DNA from: Hymenobacter busanensis
GTDB lineage: Bacteria > Bacteroidota > Bacteroidia > Cytophagales > Hymenobacteraceae
NCBI RefSeq assembly: GCF_008727865.1
Contig: NZ_VTWU01000006.1
Span: 186,001 to 250,000, forward strand
Direction of reading: 5' to 3'
DNA: 64,000 nucleotides
Shown: piece by piece, positions 30,599-37,373 of the stretch
Position numbering within the stretch: position 1 is the first letter of the stretch
Layout of the letters: every line of letters starts with the position of its first letter
The notes under the pieces: model-generated
Seen by the model: the letters and a program-made list of their open reading frames with translations, nothing else
What the model was told of the DNA's origin: nothing
Databases searched by the model: none
Made by a program: the position numbers and the translations under genes

Positions 30599-30817
30599 AT
30601 GACCCAGCTTTTCGCCTCGTTTCGACTTCTTGCCGCCGGAGCAGTATTCCTCTTGCTGCTCAGCCCCCACGTCATTCAGGCCCAGGACCCCGGCTCGGGC
30701 GGCCCCCTGCCCGGCTCGCCCACGGCCGTGCCCATCGACGGTGGCGCCTCGCTGCTGCTGGCCGGCGGCGCGGCCTACGCCCTCAAACGCCTGCGCCAGC
30801 GCCGGCAGCGCGCCTAA
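30599..30817 (+). CDS. PID-CTERM sorting-signal miniprotein
   Basis: 72 residues: signal peptide (LAAGAVFLLLLSPHVIQAQ), a very short mature part (DPGSGGPLPGSP) and a C-terminal tripartite tail of Pro-Ile-Asp motif (TAVPIDGGASLLLAGG), hydrophobic stretch and basic end (KRLRQRRQRA). This layout matches the PID-CTERM protein-sorting tails of Bacteroidota, analogous to PEP-CTERM. The mature region is only about 15-20 residues, so the sorted product is a peptide. No sortase-like enzyme is in the window. It follows the DUF4394 gene on the same strand, 74 bp downstream. Confidence 0.7.
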   Translation: MTQLFASFRLLAAGAVFLLLLSPHVIQAQDPGSGGPLPGSPTAVPIDGGASLLLAGGAAYALKRLRQRRQRA

Positions 30818-30842
30818 CCGCCCGGCCACCGCGGCCACCGCT

Positions 30843-30899
30843 GCCGAAAACAACCCCGCCCGACTTGCTTCTTGCAGGTCGGGCGGGGTTGTTTTCGGC
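30843..30899. terminator. bidirectional terminator, 22-bp perfect stem
   Basis: Arms 30843-30864 and 30878-30899 are perfectly complementary (core AACAACCCCGCCCGAC-like, with GTTGTTTT on exit) and enclose a 13-nt loop. It separates the PID-CTERM gene from the convergent CocE-type hydrolase. Confidence 0.85.
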
Positions 30900-30916
30900 C
30901 GCAGTGAAACACCATG

Positions 30917-32821
30917 CTACGGCAACACCGGCAGCGTGAGGCCCGAGGGATGCTTGGCGTCGTGGTAGAGCCGGATGGTGGCTTTCTGGAAGTCTTTGGC
31001 GTCGGCCTTTGGTATATCAACGAACTGCTGCGGGTTGCGGTCGACGAGCGGAAACCAGGAGCTTTGCACCTGCACCATCAGGCGGTGGCCTTTCCGGAAG
31101 GTGTGCAGCACATCGGGCAGCTCGTACTTGATTTCGGCCACCTGCCCCGGCTGAAACGGCTCGGGTTTCTCGAAGGAGTTGCGGAATTTGCCCCGGATGG
31201 GCTCGGCACGCACCAGCCGCTGGTAGCCCGCCCGCGGCGCCGGGGCCGCGCCCGGCGCCGTGCCCACGGCCGAGTCGGGCAGAACGTCAATCAGCTTCAC
31301 CACGAAGTCGGCATCGGTACCCGTGGTCGAGACGAACAAATCGGCGGTGAGCGGGCCGGCCAGCGTGAGGTCTTGGGTGAGCGGTGCGGTCTGGAACGTG
31401 AGTACGTCGGGTCGTTTGGCGGCGAAGCGCTGGTCTTCCACCATGTACTCGTTGTTGCGCTCGGCGTGCGTGCCGCTGGTGTAGGGCACCGGGTTGGCCG
31501 GGTCGCTCACGTATTCGTCGTGGCTGGCGGCGGCCTTAGGCGCATCGAAGGTCAGCTGATGAGCAGCCTGCAAATAAAGCAAACGAGGCTGTGCGGCGCG
31601 GGGCGGCCAGGCGTCGTAGGTGCGCCATTGGTTGGTACCGGCGTCGAACACGGTGGCCTCGGCAGCCGCGAAGTCGCCTTTGCCCTTGAGGTAATGGTTG
31701 AAGAACTTCAGCTCCAGGTTGTCGCGGTAGTACTGGGCGGTGTTCTGGCCGAAGCGGAGCGGGCCGAAGGCGCGCCATTCCTGCCGGGCCCAGGCACCGT
31801 GCGTCCAGGGGCCCATCACGAGGCGGTTGTTGGCACCGGGGCTTTGCTGCTCGATGGCCTTGTAGGTTGCCAGCGCGCCGAAAAGGTCTTCGGCGTCGTA
31901 CCAGCCGCCGACCACCAGCACGGCGGGCTGCACGTTTTTCAGCGCCGTGCGAATGTTGCGGGCCTGCCAGTAGGCGTCGTAGGTGGGGTGCGCGAGGTAC
32001 TCGTTCCAGGTCTTGGCGCGGCCGTTGAAGTACTTCGGGCCGTTGGCGTTTTTGAGGGGGCCAAGCTGCAGAAAGAACGGGTAGGCGTCCTTGAAGTCGA
32101 CTTGAAACAGCGGGTCGTACTTCGCCGTGGGCCCTTTGCGGGGCGCGTCGAAGTAATTCATGAAGCCGAAGTTGTCGAGCAGGTAGAAAGCGCCCTTGTG
32201 GTTGGCGTCGTCGCCGATGAACTCGTCCGTCACCGGGGCCTGCGGCGACACGGCTTTCAGGGCCGGGTGGGCGTTGGGCAAGGCAGCGGTGGCGTAGAAG
32301 CCGGGGTAGCTGATGCCCATCAGGCCCACGCGGCCGTTGTGGTTTGGCACGTTCTTAAGCAGCCACTCAATGGTGTCGTAGGTGTCGGTGCTTTCGTCGT
32401 GGGGCGCGGATTGGTTGCCGGTGGCCTTGGCTCCCGCGGGCAGGGCCGGCGTCATTTCCTCGAACTGCCCTTCGCTCATGTAGCGCCCGCGCACGTCCTG
32501 ATCAACGAAAATGTACTGCTCGCGGCTCAGCTCCTGACTCCGGCCGGGCCCGCCTTTGGTGTAGTTCTTCTCGCCATACGGCCCCGCCGAATACGGTGTG
32601 CGGTGCAGCAGAAACGGGTACGGGTTGGTTTTCGACGCGTCTTTGGGCACGTAAATCGTGGTGTAGAGCTTCACCCCGTCGCGCATCGGAATCTGACGGT
32701 CGAGCTTGGTGTAATGCTCCTGCACGAAGCGCGCATCGGCGGCGGTGGGGCCCTGGGCCTGCACCACGGTAGAGCTGCCGGCGGCCATCAGCGCCAGCGC
32801 AACTAGTAAGAAACGAGACAT
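30917..32821 (-). CDS. secreted CocE/NonD family hydrolase (X-Pro dipeptidyl-peptidase-like)
   Basis: 634 residues. Signal peptide (LLVALALMAAGSSTVVQAQ). Alpha/beta-hydrolase core of the peptidase S15 / CocE type: DVRGRYMSEGQF forms the oxyanion region, the nucleophile Ser171 is in MGISYPGFY, VVGGWYDAEDLFG carries the catalytic Asp region, and MGPWTHGAW has the catalytic His. The C-terminal 230 residues form the jelly-roll domain of X-Pro peptidases (DLTLAGPLTADLFVSTTGTDAD). Likely activity: hydrolysis of acyl esters, amides or X-Pro peptides in the periplasm. It is monocistronic, bounded by a hairpin and a dispersed palindrome. Confidence 0.88.
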   Translation of the reverse strand: MSRFLLVALALMAAGSSTVVQAQGPTAADARFVQEHYTKLDRQIPMRDGVKLYTTIYVPKDASKTNPYPFLLHRTPYSAGPYGEKNYTKGGPGRSQELSREQYIFVDQDVRGRYMSEGQFEEMTPALPAGAKATGNQSAPHDESTDTYDTIEWLLKNVPNHNGRVGLMGISYPGFYATAALPNAHPALKAVSPQAPVTDEFIGDDANHKGAFYLLDNFGFMNYFDAPRKGPTAKYDPLFQVDFKDAYPFFLQLGPLKNANGPKYFNGRAKTWNEYLAHPTYDAYWQARNIRTALKNVQPAVLVVGGWYDAEDLFGALATYKAIEQQSPGANNRLVMGPWTHGAWARQEWRAFGPLRFGQNTAQYYRDNLELKFFNHYLKGKGDFAAAEATVFDAGTNQWRTYDAWPPRAAQPRLLYLQAAHQLTFDAPKAAASHDEYVSDPANPVPYTSGTHAERNNEYMVEDQRFAAKRPDVLTFQTAPLTQDLTLAGPLTADLFVSTTGTDADFVVKLIDVLPDSAVGTAPGAAPAPRAGYQRLVRAEPIRGKFRNSFEKPEPFQPGQVAEIKYELPDVLHTFRKGHRLMVQVQSSWFPLVDRNPQQFVDIPKADAKDFQKATIRLYHDAKHPSGLTLPVLP

Positions 32822-32906
32822 AACGCGGGGAAACGCTAAAGGGAAAGCCGCACAAGAAAGCGCGGCTTCAAACCTAGCGAAGAGTTGCCAGTTGCCAGTA
32901 AAGGAA

Positions 32907-33008
32907 CGTCATCCTGAGCCGAGCGAAGGACCTTCTCTTGCGTGTACGATAATCGAAGAAACGACCCGTTCCAGCGTAAGTAGGTCCTTCGCTCACGCTC
33001 AGGATGAC
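32907..33008. repeat. dispersed palindromic repeat (GAAGGACC variant)
   Basis: Arms CGTCATCCTGAGC.CGAGCGAAGGACC (32907-32932) and GGTCCTTCGCTCACGCTCAGGATGAC (32983-33008) pair apart from one short mismatch, around a loop of about 50 nt. Same plan as the copies at 22723, 34619 and 45615. Confidence 0.8.
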
Positions 33009-33028
33009 ATATTCGACTTCATTACCCC

Positions 33029-34465
33029 CTACTCCCCGCCGTACCTGCTTTTGCCCGAGCCGCCCGCGTCCATGCGCACGATGCGCGGCGTGAACGAGCC
33101 CAGCACATCCACCAAATCGCGCTGGTGCGCCATTACCTGGTGAATGTCCTTGTAGGCCATCGGGGCCTCGTCCAGCCCGCCACCAATCAGCTCCACGCCC
33201 TGGTCGCGCAAGAGCCGCCGCAGCTCGCCTTCGGTTACCTGCTGCTTGGCCTGGGTGCGCGAGAGGCGCCGCCCCGCCCCGTGCGAAGCCGACTGAATGG
33301 AATCCCGCTCGCCGCGCCCGCGCACGATGAAACCCGGTGCGGTCATGGAGCCGGGAATCACGCCCAGCACGCCCGCGCCGGCCGGCGTGGCGCCCTTGCG
33401 GTGCACCACGGCCTGGCGGCCGTCGGGCAGCTCTTCTTTCCAGGCGAAGTTGTGGTGGTTTTCTACCTTGGCCAGCACGTCCTGCCCCAGGGCTTTGGCG
33501 AGGCGGCGGTGAATGTCGCGGTGGCAGGCCGAGGCGTAGTCGCCGGCTAGGTTCATGGCCGCCCAATACTCCTGGCCTTCCTGGGTGTCGAGCCCAAGCC
33601 AAGCGAGGTAGCGGGCTTCGGGCGGCAGCGGGCACTTGTTCATGGCCACCTTGGTGTAGTGCTGGGCAATGGCCGCCCCCAACCCGCGCGAGCCAGAGTG
33701 CGAGAGCAGCCCCAGGTACTGGCCCAGCGGCAAATTCAGCTCGTTGTCCTCGGCCGTGATGTCGACGATGCCCCACTCCACAAAGTGGTTGCCGGAGCCC
33801 GACGAGCCGAGCTGGCTGATGGCCGCCTCGCGCTTGCCGCGCACCACCCCGATTTCCCGGAACTCGGGCCGCTCCAGCACCGGGTCGTCGGCGGGGTTCT
33901 TAAACACTTCCTTGTTGCCGAAGCGGGTGTGGTTGTGCAGCAGTTTCTTGAGCTCGTCGCGGCGCTGCTCCAGGTAGCGCGGCGGCACATCGAACACCGA
34001 CAGGGCCATGCGGCAGCCGATGTCCATGCCCACGCCGTAGGGAATTACCGCGTTGTCGACGGCCAGCACCCCGCCGATGGGCAGGCCGTAGCCTTGGTGC
34101 GCGTCGGGCATCAAGGCCCCGTCGATGGTGACGGGCAACTGCATGGCGGTGTCCATTTGCTTGCGCGCCCCGTCCTCAATGAAGGCGTCGCCGTAGCGGC
34201 GGTAGTCCTTGATGCTGGGGTTCAGGGCCACGTCGCGGCTCGGTTGGGGCACCAGCTCCTGGGCCAGGGGGCGCCAAACTTGGTCGCGCACGTACTTGAA
34301 GGGGTCGGCTTTTATGTCGCGCAGCAACGCTAGGGCGCTGCCTTTATCGAGTTTGCGCAGCTCGCGCTGGTCGAGAATGTCGAGGGCTAGGCTGATCTGT
34401 TTGTCGTCGGTGAAGCCGAGCTGGCGCAGGTCCTTGCCGTGGAGCTTTTGGGTGTTTTTGGCCAT
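33029..34465 (-). CDS. rtcB: RtcB family RNA ligase (copy 1)
   Basis: 478 residues, normal RtcB length. RtcB joins 2',3'-cyclic-phosphate or 3'-phosphate RNA ends to 5'-OH ends using GTP and Mn(II). Signatures: MPDAHQGYGLPIGGVLAVDNAV, Mn ligands Asp148 and Cys151 in GVGMDIGCRM, SGNHFVEWG and LLSHSGSRGLG with metal His residues, VHRKGATPAG, and His395 in SHGAGRRLSR, the residue guanylylated in the E. coli enzyme. The frame is open upstream, but the start at 34465 matches that of copy 2 (MAxxLxGxDLRxLGF). It is last of the minus-strand series PcfJ, Ro60, RNA array, rtcB copy 2, rtcB copy 1. Confidence 0.9.
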   Translation of the reverse strand: MAKNTQKLHGKDLRQLGFTDDKQISLALDILDQRELRKLDKGSALALLRDIKADPFKYVRDQVWRPLAQELVPQPSRDVALNPSIKDYRRYGDAFIEDGARKQMDTAMQLPVTIDGALMPDAHQGYGLPIGGVLAVDNAVIPYGVGMDIGCRMALSVFDVPPRYLEQRRDELKKLLHNHTRFGNKEVFKNPADDPVLERPEFREIGVVRGKREAAISQLGSSGSGNHFVEWGIVDITAEDNELNLPLGQYLGLLSHSGSRGLGAAIAQHYTKVAMNKCPLPPEARYLAWLGLDTQEGQEYWAAMNLAGDYASACHRDIHRRLAKALGQDVLAKVENHHNFAWKEELPDGRQAVVHRKGATPAGAGVLGVIPGSMTAPGFIVRGRGERDSIQSASHGAGRRLSRTQAKQQVTEGELRRLLRDQGVELIGGGLDEAPMAYKDIHQVMAHQRDLVDVLGSFTPRIVRMDAGGSGKSRYGGE

Positions 34466-34531
34466 GACGCGGGGAAAGGATGGTAATGGGTTTACCGCAG
34501 CCGCTTTCCGATAGGTTACGCCAGAACGAAA

Positions 34532-34798
34532 CTCCCCTCTTTTTTGAAGGAGGGGACCCGGCCACGCAGTGGACGCTGGGGTGGTTGCGTCGTTGCTGAG
34601 GTTGAACGACAACCAACAGCCCGTCATGCAGAGCGTAAGCGAAGCATCTCGCGTGCTGATGGCAGGTAGTGATGTTACTATCGAGGTAAACACGCGAGAT
34701 GCTTCGCTTACGCTCTGCATGACGGGCTTTATAAAGAACGACAAACCACCCCAGCGGCAGCTTCGCTACCGCGTCCCCTCCTTCAAAAAAGAGGGGAG
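34532..34798. mobile_element. nested fold-back element (MITE-like, no coding capacity)
   Basis: Three nested inverted repeats share one axis. The outer 26 bp CTCCCCTCTTTTTTGAAGG... (34532-34557) pairs with 34773-34798. The middle 13 bp CGCTGGGGTGGTT (34574-34586) pairs with its complement at 34744-34756. The inner 37-bp perfect arms are 34619-34655 and 34691-34727. The inner part is a copy of the dispersed GAAGCATCT palindrome. The symmetric layering suggests insertion of one palindromic repeat into the centre of another. No target duplication was established. Confidence 0.65.
34619..34727. repeat. dispersed palindromic repeat, 37-bp perfect arms
   Basis: Left arm core GTCATGCAGAGCGTAAGCGA then AGCATCTCGCGTG; the right arm is its exact complement after a 35-nt loop. 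Closest relative in the window: 22723-22819. Confidence 0.9.
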
Positions 34799-34817
34799 CT
34801 TGTCGTTCCATCAAGCA

Positions 34818-34850
34818 AAAACGCCCGCCGGGAATCCCGGCGGACGTTTT
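34818..34850. terminator. terminator-like hairpin after rtcB copy 2
   Basis: AAAACGCCCGCCGGGA and TCCCGGCGGACGTTTT pair with one mismatch; A and T tracts lie on both sides. It lies 18 bp beyond the stop of the minus-strand rtcB copy 2. Confidence 0.75.
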
Positions 34851-34868
34851 CACACTTCAATCAGACAG

Positions 34869-36272
34869 CTACACCCCGCCTTCCATGCGCACGATTTTCG
34901 GCGTGAAGGTGCCGAGCACGTCCACCAGCTCTTGCTGGCTTTGCATCACGGCGAAGATGTCCTTGTAGGTCATCGGCGCTTCGTCCAGCCCGCCGCCGAT
35001 GAGCTCCACGCCGTGCGCCTGCAGGTGCCGGCGCACGTCGGCTTCGCCCAACTCGGCTTTGGCACGGGTGCGCGACATCAAACGGCCCGCCCCGTGCGAG
35101 GCCGACGACAACGACTCAGCCGCGCCGCGCCCGCGCACGATGAAGCCGGGGGCCGTCATCGAGCCGGGAATGACACCCAGCACGCCCGCGCCGGCCGGCG
35201 TGGCGCCCTTGCGGTGCACGATGACCTCGCGGCCGTCGGCCAGGCGTTCTTTCCAGGCGAAGTTGTGGTGGTTTTCCACTTTTGCCAGGGGCCGCTCGCC
35301 CAGGGCTTTGGCTACGCGCTGGTGAATCTGGTGGTGGCAGGCCGAGGCGTAGTCGCCGGCCAGGTTCATGGCCGCCCAGTATTCCTGGCCGCCTTCCGAG
35401 TCGAGCGTCAGCCAGGCGAGGTGCTTGGCTTCGGCGGGCAGCTGGCAGGTGTCCATGGCGAGCTTGGTGTAGTGGTTGGCCACGCTGGCGCCCAGGCCGC
35501 GGGAGCCGGAGTGCGAGAGCAGCCCCACGTACTGCCCCACGGGCAGCCCCATTTCGTTGGTCGGGTCGAGGATTTCGACGATGCCGAACTCCACGAAGTG
35601 GTTGCCGCCGCCGGAGGTACCAATTTGCGCCGCTGCTGTTTCCTGCTTGTTGCGCAGGAAGGGAATCGTGGCAAATTCGTCGCGCTCCAGCACCGCGTGA
35701 CCCAGCTTCTGCCCGTGCCGAAACACGTCGCGGTTGCCGAACTTGGTGGTAGCTAGCAGCACCGCTTTCAGCTCCTGCACGCGCTGGGCGAGGTACTGGG
35801 GCGGTAGCGGGAAGATGGACAAGGCCATCCGGCACCCGATGTCGACACCCACGGCGTAGGGAATCACGGCGTTGTCGGTAGCCAGCACCCCACCGATGGG
35901 CAGGCCGTAGCCGAAGTGGGCGTCGGGCATGAGCGCACCGCCCACGGTAACGGGCAGTTTCATGGCCGTTTCCATCTGGTGCACCGCGCCCGGCTCGATG
36001 TACTCGCTGCCGAAGGTGACGTAGTCTTTGCGTGCCGTCAGCTCGATGTGGCGGTTGGGCGGGGGCAGCAAAGCCGCCGCGGTGTGGCTCCAGTCGAGGT
36101 CGGTGAGGAAATTGGTGGGGGTTTGCAGAATCAGTTTGAGCAAGGCCAGCTGGTCCGTCTGCGAAAGACGCTTCAGGTGCTTGCGCTGCAATTGCGCTAA
36201 AGCCAGCCCAATGGCGCGGCCTTCCGGGAAACCCAGTTCCCGCAAGTCGTTGCCGCGTAGTTGTTGTGCCAT
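34869..36272 (-). CDS. rtcB: RtcB family RNA ligase (copy 2)
   Basis: 467 residues, a paralogue of the adjacent copy 1 with the same layout and a full active site: MPDAHFGYGLPIGGVLATDNAV, Asp144 and Cys147 in GVDIGCRM, GGNHFVEFG, LLSHSGSRGLG, VHRKGATPAG, and the guanylylated His393 in SHGAGRLMSR. The two differ clearly through the N-terminal 100 residues, so they are old paralogues rather than a recent copy. This gene lies directly downstream of the Y RNA-like array and Ro60 on the same strand, the arrangement seen with bacterial rsr-Y RNA-rtcB loci. No RtcA or archease gene is in the window. Confidence 0.92.
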   Translation of the reverse strand: MAQQLRGNDLRELGFPEGRAIGLALAQLQRKHLKRLSQTDQLALLKLILQTPTNFLTDLDWSHTAAALLPPPNRHIELTARKDYVTFGSEYIEPGAVHQMETAMKLPVTVGGALMPDAHFGYGLPIGGVLATDNAVIPYAVGVDIGCRMALSIFPLPPQYLAQRVQELKAVLLATTKFGNRDVFRHGQKLGHAVLERDEFATIPFLRNKQETAAAQIGTSGGGNHFVEFGIVEILDPTNEMGLPVGQYVGLLSHSGSRGLGASVANHYTKLAMDTCQLPAEAKHLAWLTLDSEGGQEYWAAMNLAGDYASACHHQIHQRVAKALGERPLAKVENHHNFAWKERLADGREVIVHRKGATPAGAGVLGVIPGSMTAPGFIVRGRGAAESLSSASHGAGRLMSRTRAKAELGEADVRRHLQAHGVELIGGGLDEAPMTYKDIFAVMQSQQELVDVLGTFTPKIVRMEGGV

Positions 36273-36320
36273 AATGGGGGTTGGTCAAAGCGGAAACGCA
36301 TGGTGGCTTCCGGGTCGCAC

Positions 36321-36353
36321 GGCTCCTGTACCCAAAATGCCGGTGCAGGAGCC
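36321..36353. promoter_or_regulatory. hairpin between the RNA array and rtcB copy 2
   Basis: GGCTCCTGTACC (36321-36332) and GGTGCAGGAGCC (36342-36353) pair over 12 bp with one G-U. It falls in the rtcB leader after the terminator of the last RNA unit, so it may tune read-through into rtcB or be part of its 5' UTR. Confidence 0.4.
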
Positions 36354-36375
36354 GGCCGCAAATGATTGAAAAACA

Positions 36376-36483
36376 AGCCCGACCGGGCCGGAGCAACGGG
36401 CGCGGCGCGTACTGGGTGGGTACCGGCAAGGGCACTTCCCGACGTGGCAGATCGAAGCAACGCGCTGCTACGGCCAGTGGGCT
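36376..36483 (-). ncRNA. Y RNA-like unit 8 (short type, no T-arm)
   Basis: Last unit of the array. The terminal helix pairs AGCCC/GGGCT and CTGG/CCGG; the motif strand is GGCCGTAG and the opposite strand GTTGCTCC, variants of the array consensus. A second stem GCGCGT (36460-36465) / ACGCGC (36405-36410) is followed by TGCTTCG, matching the conserved TTACTTCG. The distal part is about 45 nt and lacks a T-arm. The helix runs into a T-run (36369-36373), an intrinsic terminator for the array. Confidence 0.65.
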
Positions 36484-36586
36484 GGGGCACAGCGAAGGGT
36501 AACCGGCGGGTGCCTGCTATGCCGAGAGGGAAGGTTTTTCCCCAACGGCCCGAAGTATGGCAGCCCTACGACACCTTCGCTTCCCC
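36484..36586 (-). ncRNA. Y RNA-like unit 7 (short type, no T-arm)
   Basis: Terminal helix AGCGAAGG (36574-36581) / CCTTCGCT (36491-36498), extended by GGGG/CCCC at 36583-36586 and 36484-36487. Motif strands GGTGTCGTAG and GGTTACCC match the array consensus with single changes, and CCATACTTCG follows. The distal part is about 35 nt, with a G-rich/C-rich hairpin in place of the tRNA-like body. Confidence 0.65.
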
Positions 36587-36595
36587 GAGAAAATG

Positions 36596-36734
36596 TGATT
36601 GGGCGACAAGCCGCGCAGCCCTTTCTCTTCCTGCTTTACCACATCAGCCACGGTTGGTCTACAACACAACCGGCGGGAGTCGAACCCGCATCCAGAAGTT
36701 AACGCGAAGGATGGCTGCGCTACGGCACCAATCA
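36596..36734 (-). ncRNA. Y RNA-like unit 6 with permuted tRNA-like body
   Basis: Terminal helix TGATTGG (36728-36734) / CCAATCA (36596-36602); motif strands GGTGCCGTAG and TTGTCGCCC. Stem II GCGCAGCC (36713-36720) / GGCTGCGC (36613-36620) is perfect over 8 bp. The body carries a hairpin ATCC/GGAT, the T-arm GCGGG-TTCGACT-CCCGC (36673-36689), then acceptor strands CGGTTG and CAACCG joined by a short loop, then a D-arm-like GCTGATGTGGTAAAGCAG. Confidence 0.8.
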
Positions 36735-36735
36735 G

Positions 36736-36896
36736 AAAAAAAGCTGCTTGCCGGGGCAACACGCGGCGGGCGTTGCCGACGCTCCGCAACCGGGGCGTCG
36801 CTTGCCACCGCTGCGGCGGCAAGCTGCGGGACTTGAACCCGCTCGTTCCGAAGAACTCACCGAAGTAACGCCGACCTACGGCACCCGGCAAGCAGC
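36736..36896 (-). ncRNA. Y RNA-like unit 5 with permuted tRNA-like body and T-run
   Basis: Best closed unit: terminal helix GCTGCTTGCCGGG (36884-36896) / CCCGGCAAGCAGC (36743-36755), 13 bp perfect, followed at once by seven T (36736-36742), a textbook intrinsic terminator. Motif strands GGGTGCCGTAG and GTTGCCCC; stem GGCGTT/AACGCC; TTACTTCG. Body: hairpin GTTC-TTCG-GAAC, T-arm GCGGG-TTCAAGT-CCCGC (36826-36842), acceptor GCTTGCC (36818-36824) perfectly paired with GGCAAGC (36800-36806) through an 11-nt linker, D-stem GACGC/GCGTC. Confidence 0.85.
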
Positions 36897-36904
36897 AACA
36901 ATTA

Positions 36905-37050
36905 TTCGTTGGGGCAACTGGGCGCCCAGCCTACGTGTCCTGCTCTAACCAACTGAGCTACCGCTGAATCGAAGTTCAACGAGCGGGACTCGAACCCGCG
37001 ACCTGGGCGGTGACAGCGCGAAGTAAGGCTGGGCTACGGCACCCAACGAA
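36905..37050 (-). ncRNA. Y RNA-like unit 4 with permuted tRNA-like body
   Basis: Terminal helix TTCGTTGGG (37042-37050) / CCCAACGAA (36905-36913); motif strands GGGTGCCGTAG and AGTTGCCCC. Stem II GCCCAGCC (37027-37034) / GGCTGGGC (36924-36931) is perfect. T-arm GCGGG-TTCGAGT-CCCGC (36983-36999); acceptor TCGTTGA pairs with TCAGCGG (two G-U) across the 8-nt loop ACTTCGAT. A textbook tRNA D-arm follows: TA-GCTC-AGTTGGTTA-GAGC. The order T-arm, acceptor, D-arm is the reverse of a tRNA gene. Confidence 0.85.
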
Positions 37051-37051
37051 A

Positions 37052-37196
37052 CGCAACAAGGCAACAACGGTCTAGCCACGGCGCTGCCCTACCAATGCGC
37101 AGTTGCAATGCGTCCAGAGAAGCATCACTTCGGGAGTCGAACCCGCGACAGAACCTATGTGGAGCGAAGAATGGCTAAGCAACGGCACTTGCTGCG
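37052..37196 (-). ncRNA. Y RNA-like unit 3 with permuted tRNA-like body
   Basis: Terminal helix CGCAGCAAG (37188-37196) / CTTGTTGCG (37052-37060), one G-U; motif strands AAGTGCCGTTG and GTTGTTGCC. Stem II TTAGCCA (37172-37178) / TGGCTAG (37072-37078). T-arm CGGG-TTCGACT-CCCG (37131-37145), acceptor GTGATGC (37122-37128) with GCATTGC (37105-37111, two G-U), linker 10 nt, then AA and D-arm CTGC-GCATTGGTAGG-GCAG. Only 1 nt separates it from unit 4. Confidence 0.82.
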
Positions 37197-37209
37197 GGTA
37201 ATAACTCTA

Positions 37210-37339
37210 CGTCGGGGCAACAAGGCGCCTGCGACATCTGCTCTACCAGCTGAGCTACAGACCCGAACCTCGGACGCCCGAAAGTCTGACACGAATCGAA
37301 CGTATGACCCGAAGTAACGCGTGGCTACGGCACCCGACG
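37210..37339 (-). ncRNA. Y RNA-like unit 2 with permuted tRNA-like body
   Basis: Terminal helix CGTCGGG (37333-37339) / CCCGACG (37210-37216); motif strands GGGTGCCGTAG and TTGTTGCCCC; GCGTTACTTCG follows. T-arm ATACG-TTCGATT-CGTGT (37289-37305) retains pairing despite base changes. Acceptor CAGACTT (37282-37288) pairs with GGGTCTG (37258-37264) over 7 bp with two G-U; the linker folds as TCGG-GCGT-CCGA. The D-arm is tRNA-perfect: TA-GCTC-AGCTGGTA-GAGC. Confidence 0.85.
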
Positions 37340-37373
37340 AGGTATCCTGATTTTCTCCCGCCAACCCCATCAT

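Larger units (their letters stand above)
34466..34868. other. 403-bp spacer between the two rtcB genes
   Basis: No gene. Almost the whole space is the nested fold-back element 34532-34798 and a terminator-like hairpin at 34818-34850, so copy 1 may be transcribed separately from copy 2. Confidence 0.7.

Noticed and set aside
36905-37345. Ordinary tRNA genes on the minus strand (perfect D-arms TAGCTCAGYTGGT..AGAGC and T-arms GCGGGTTCGANTCCCGC)
   Set aside because: The T-arm precedes the D-arm in each unit, the acceptor strands are joined by a short loop, no anticodon stem-loop can be drawn, and the ends pair in a separate helix with the shared motifs. They are annotated as Y RNA-like units.
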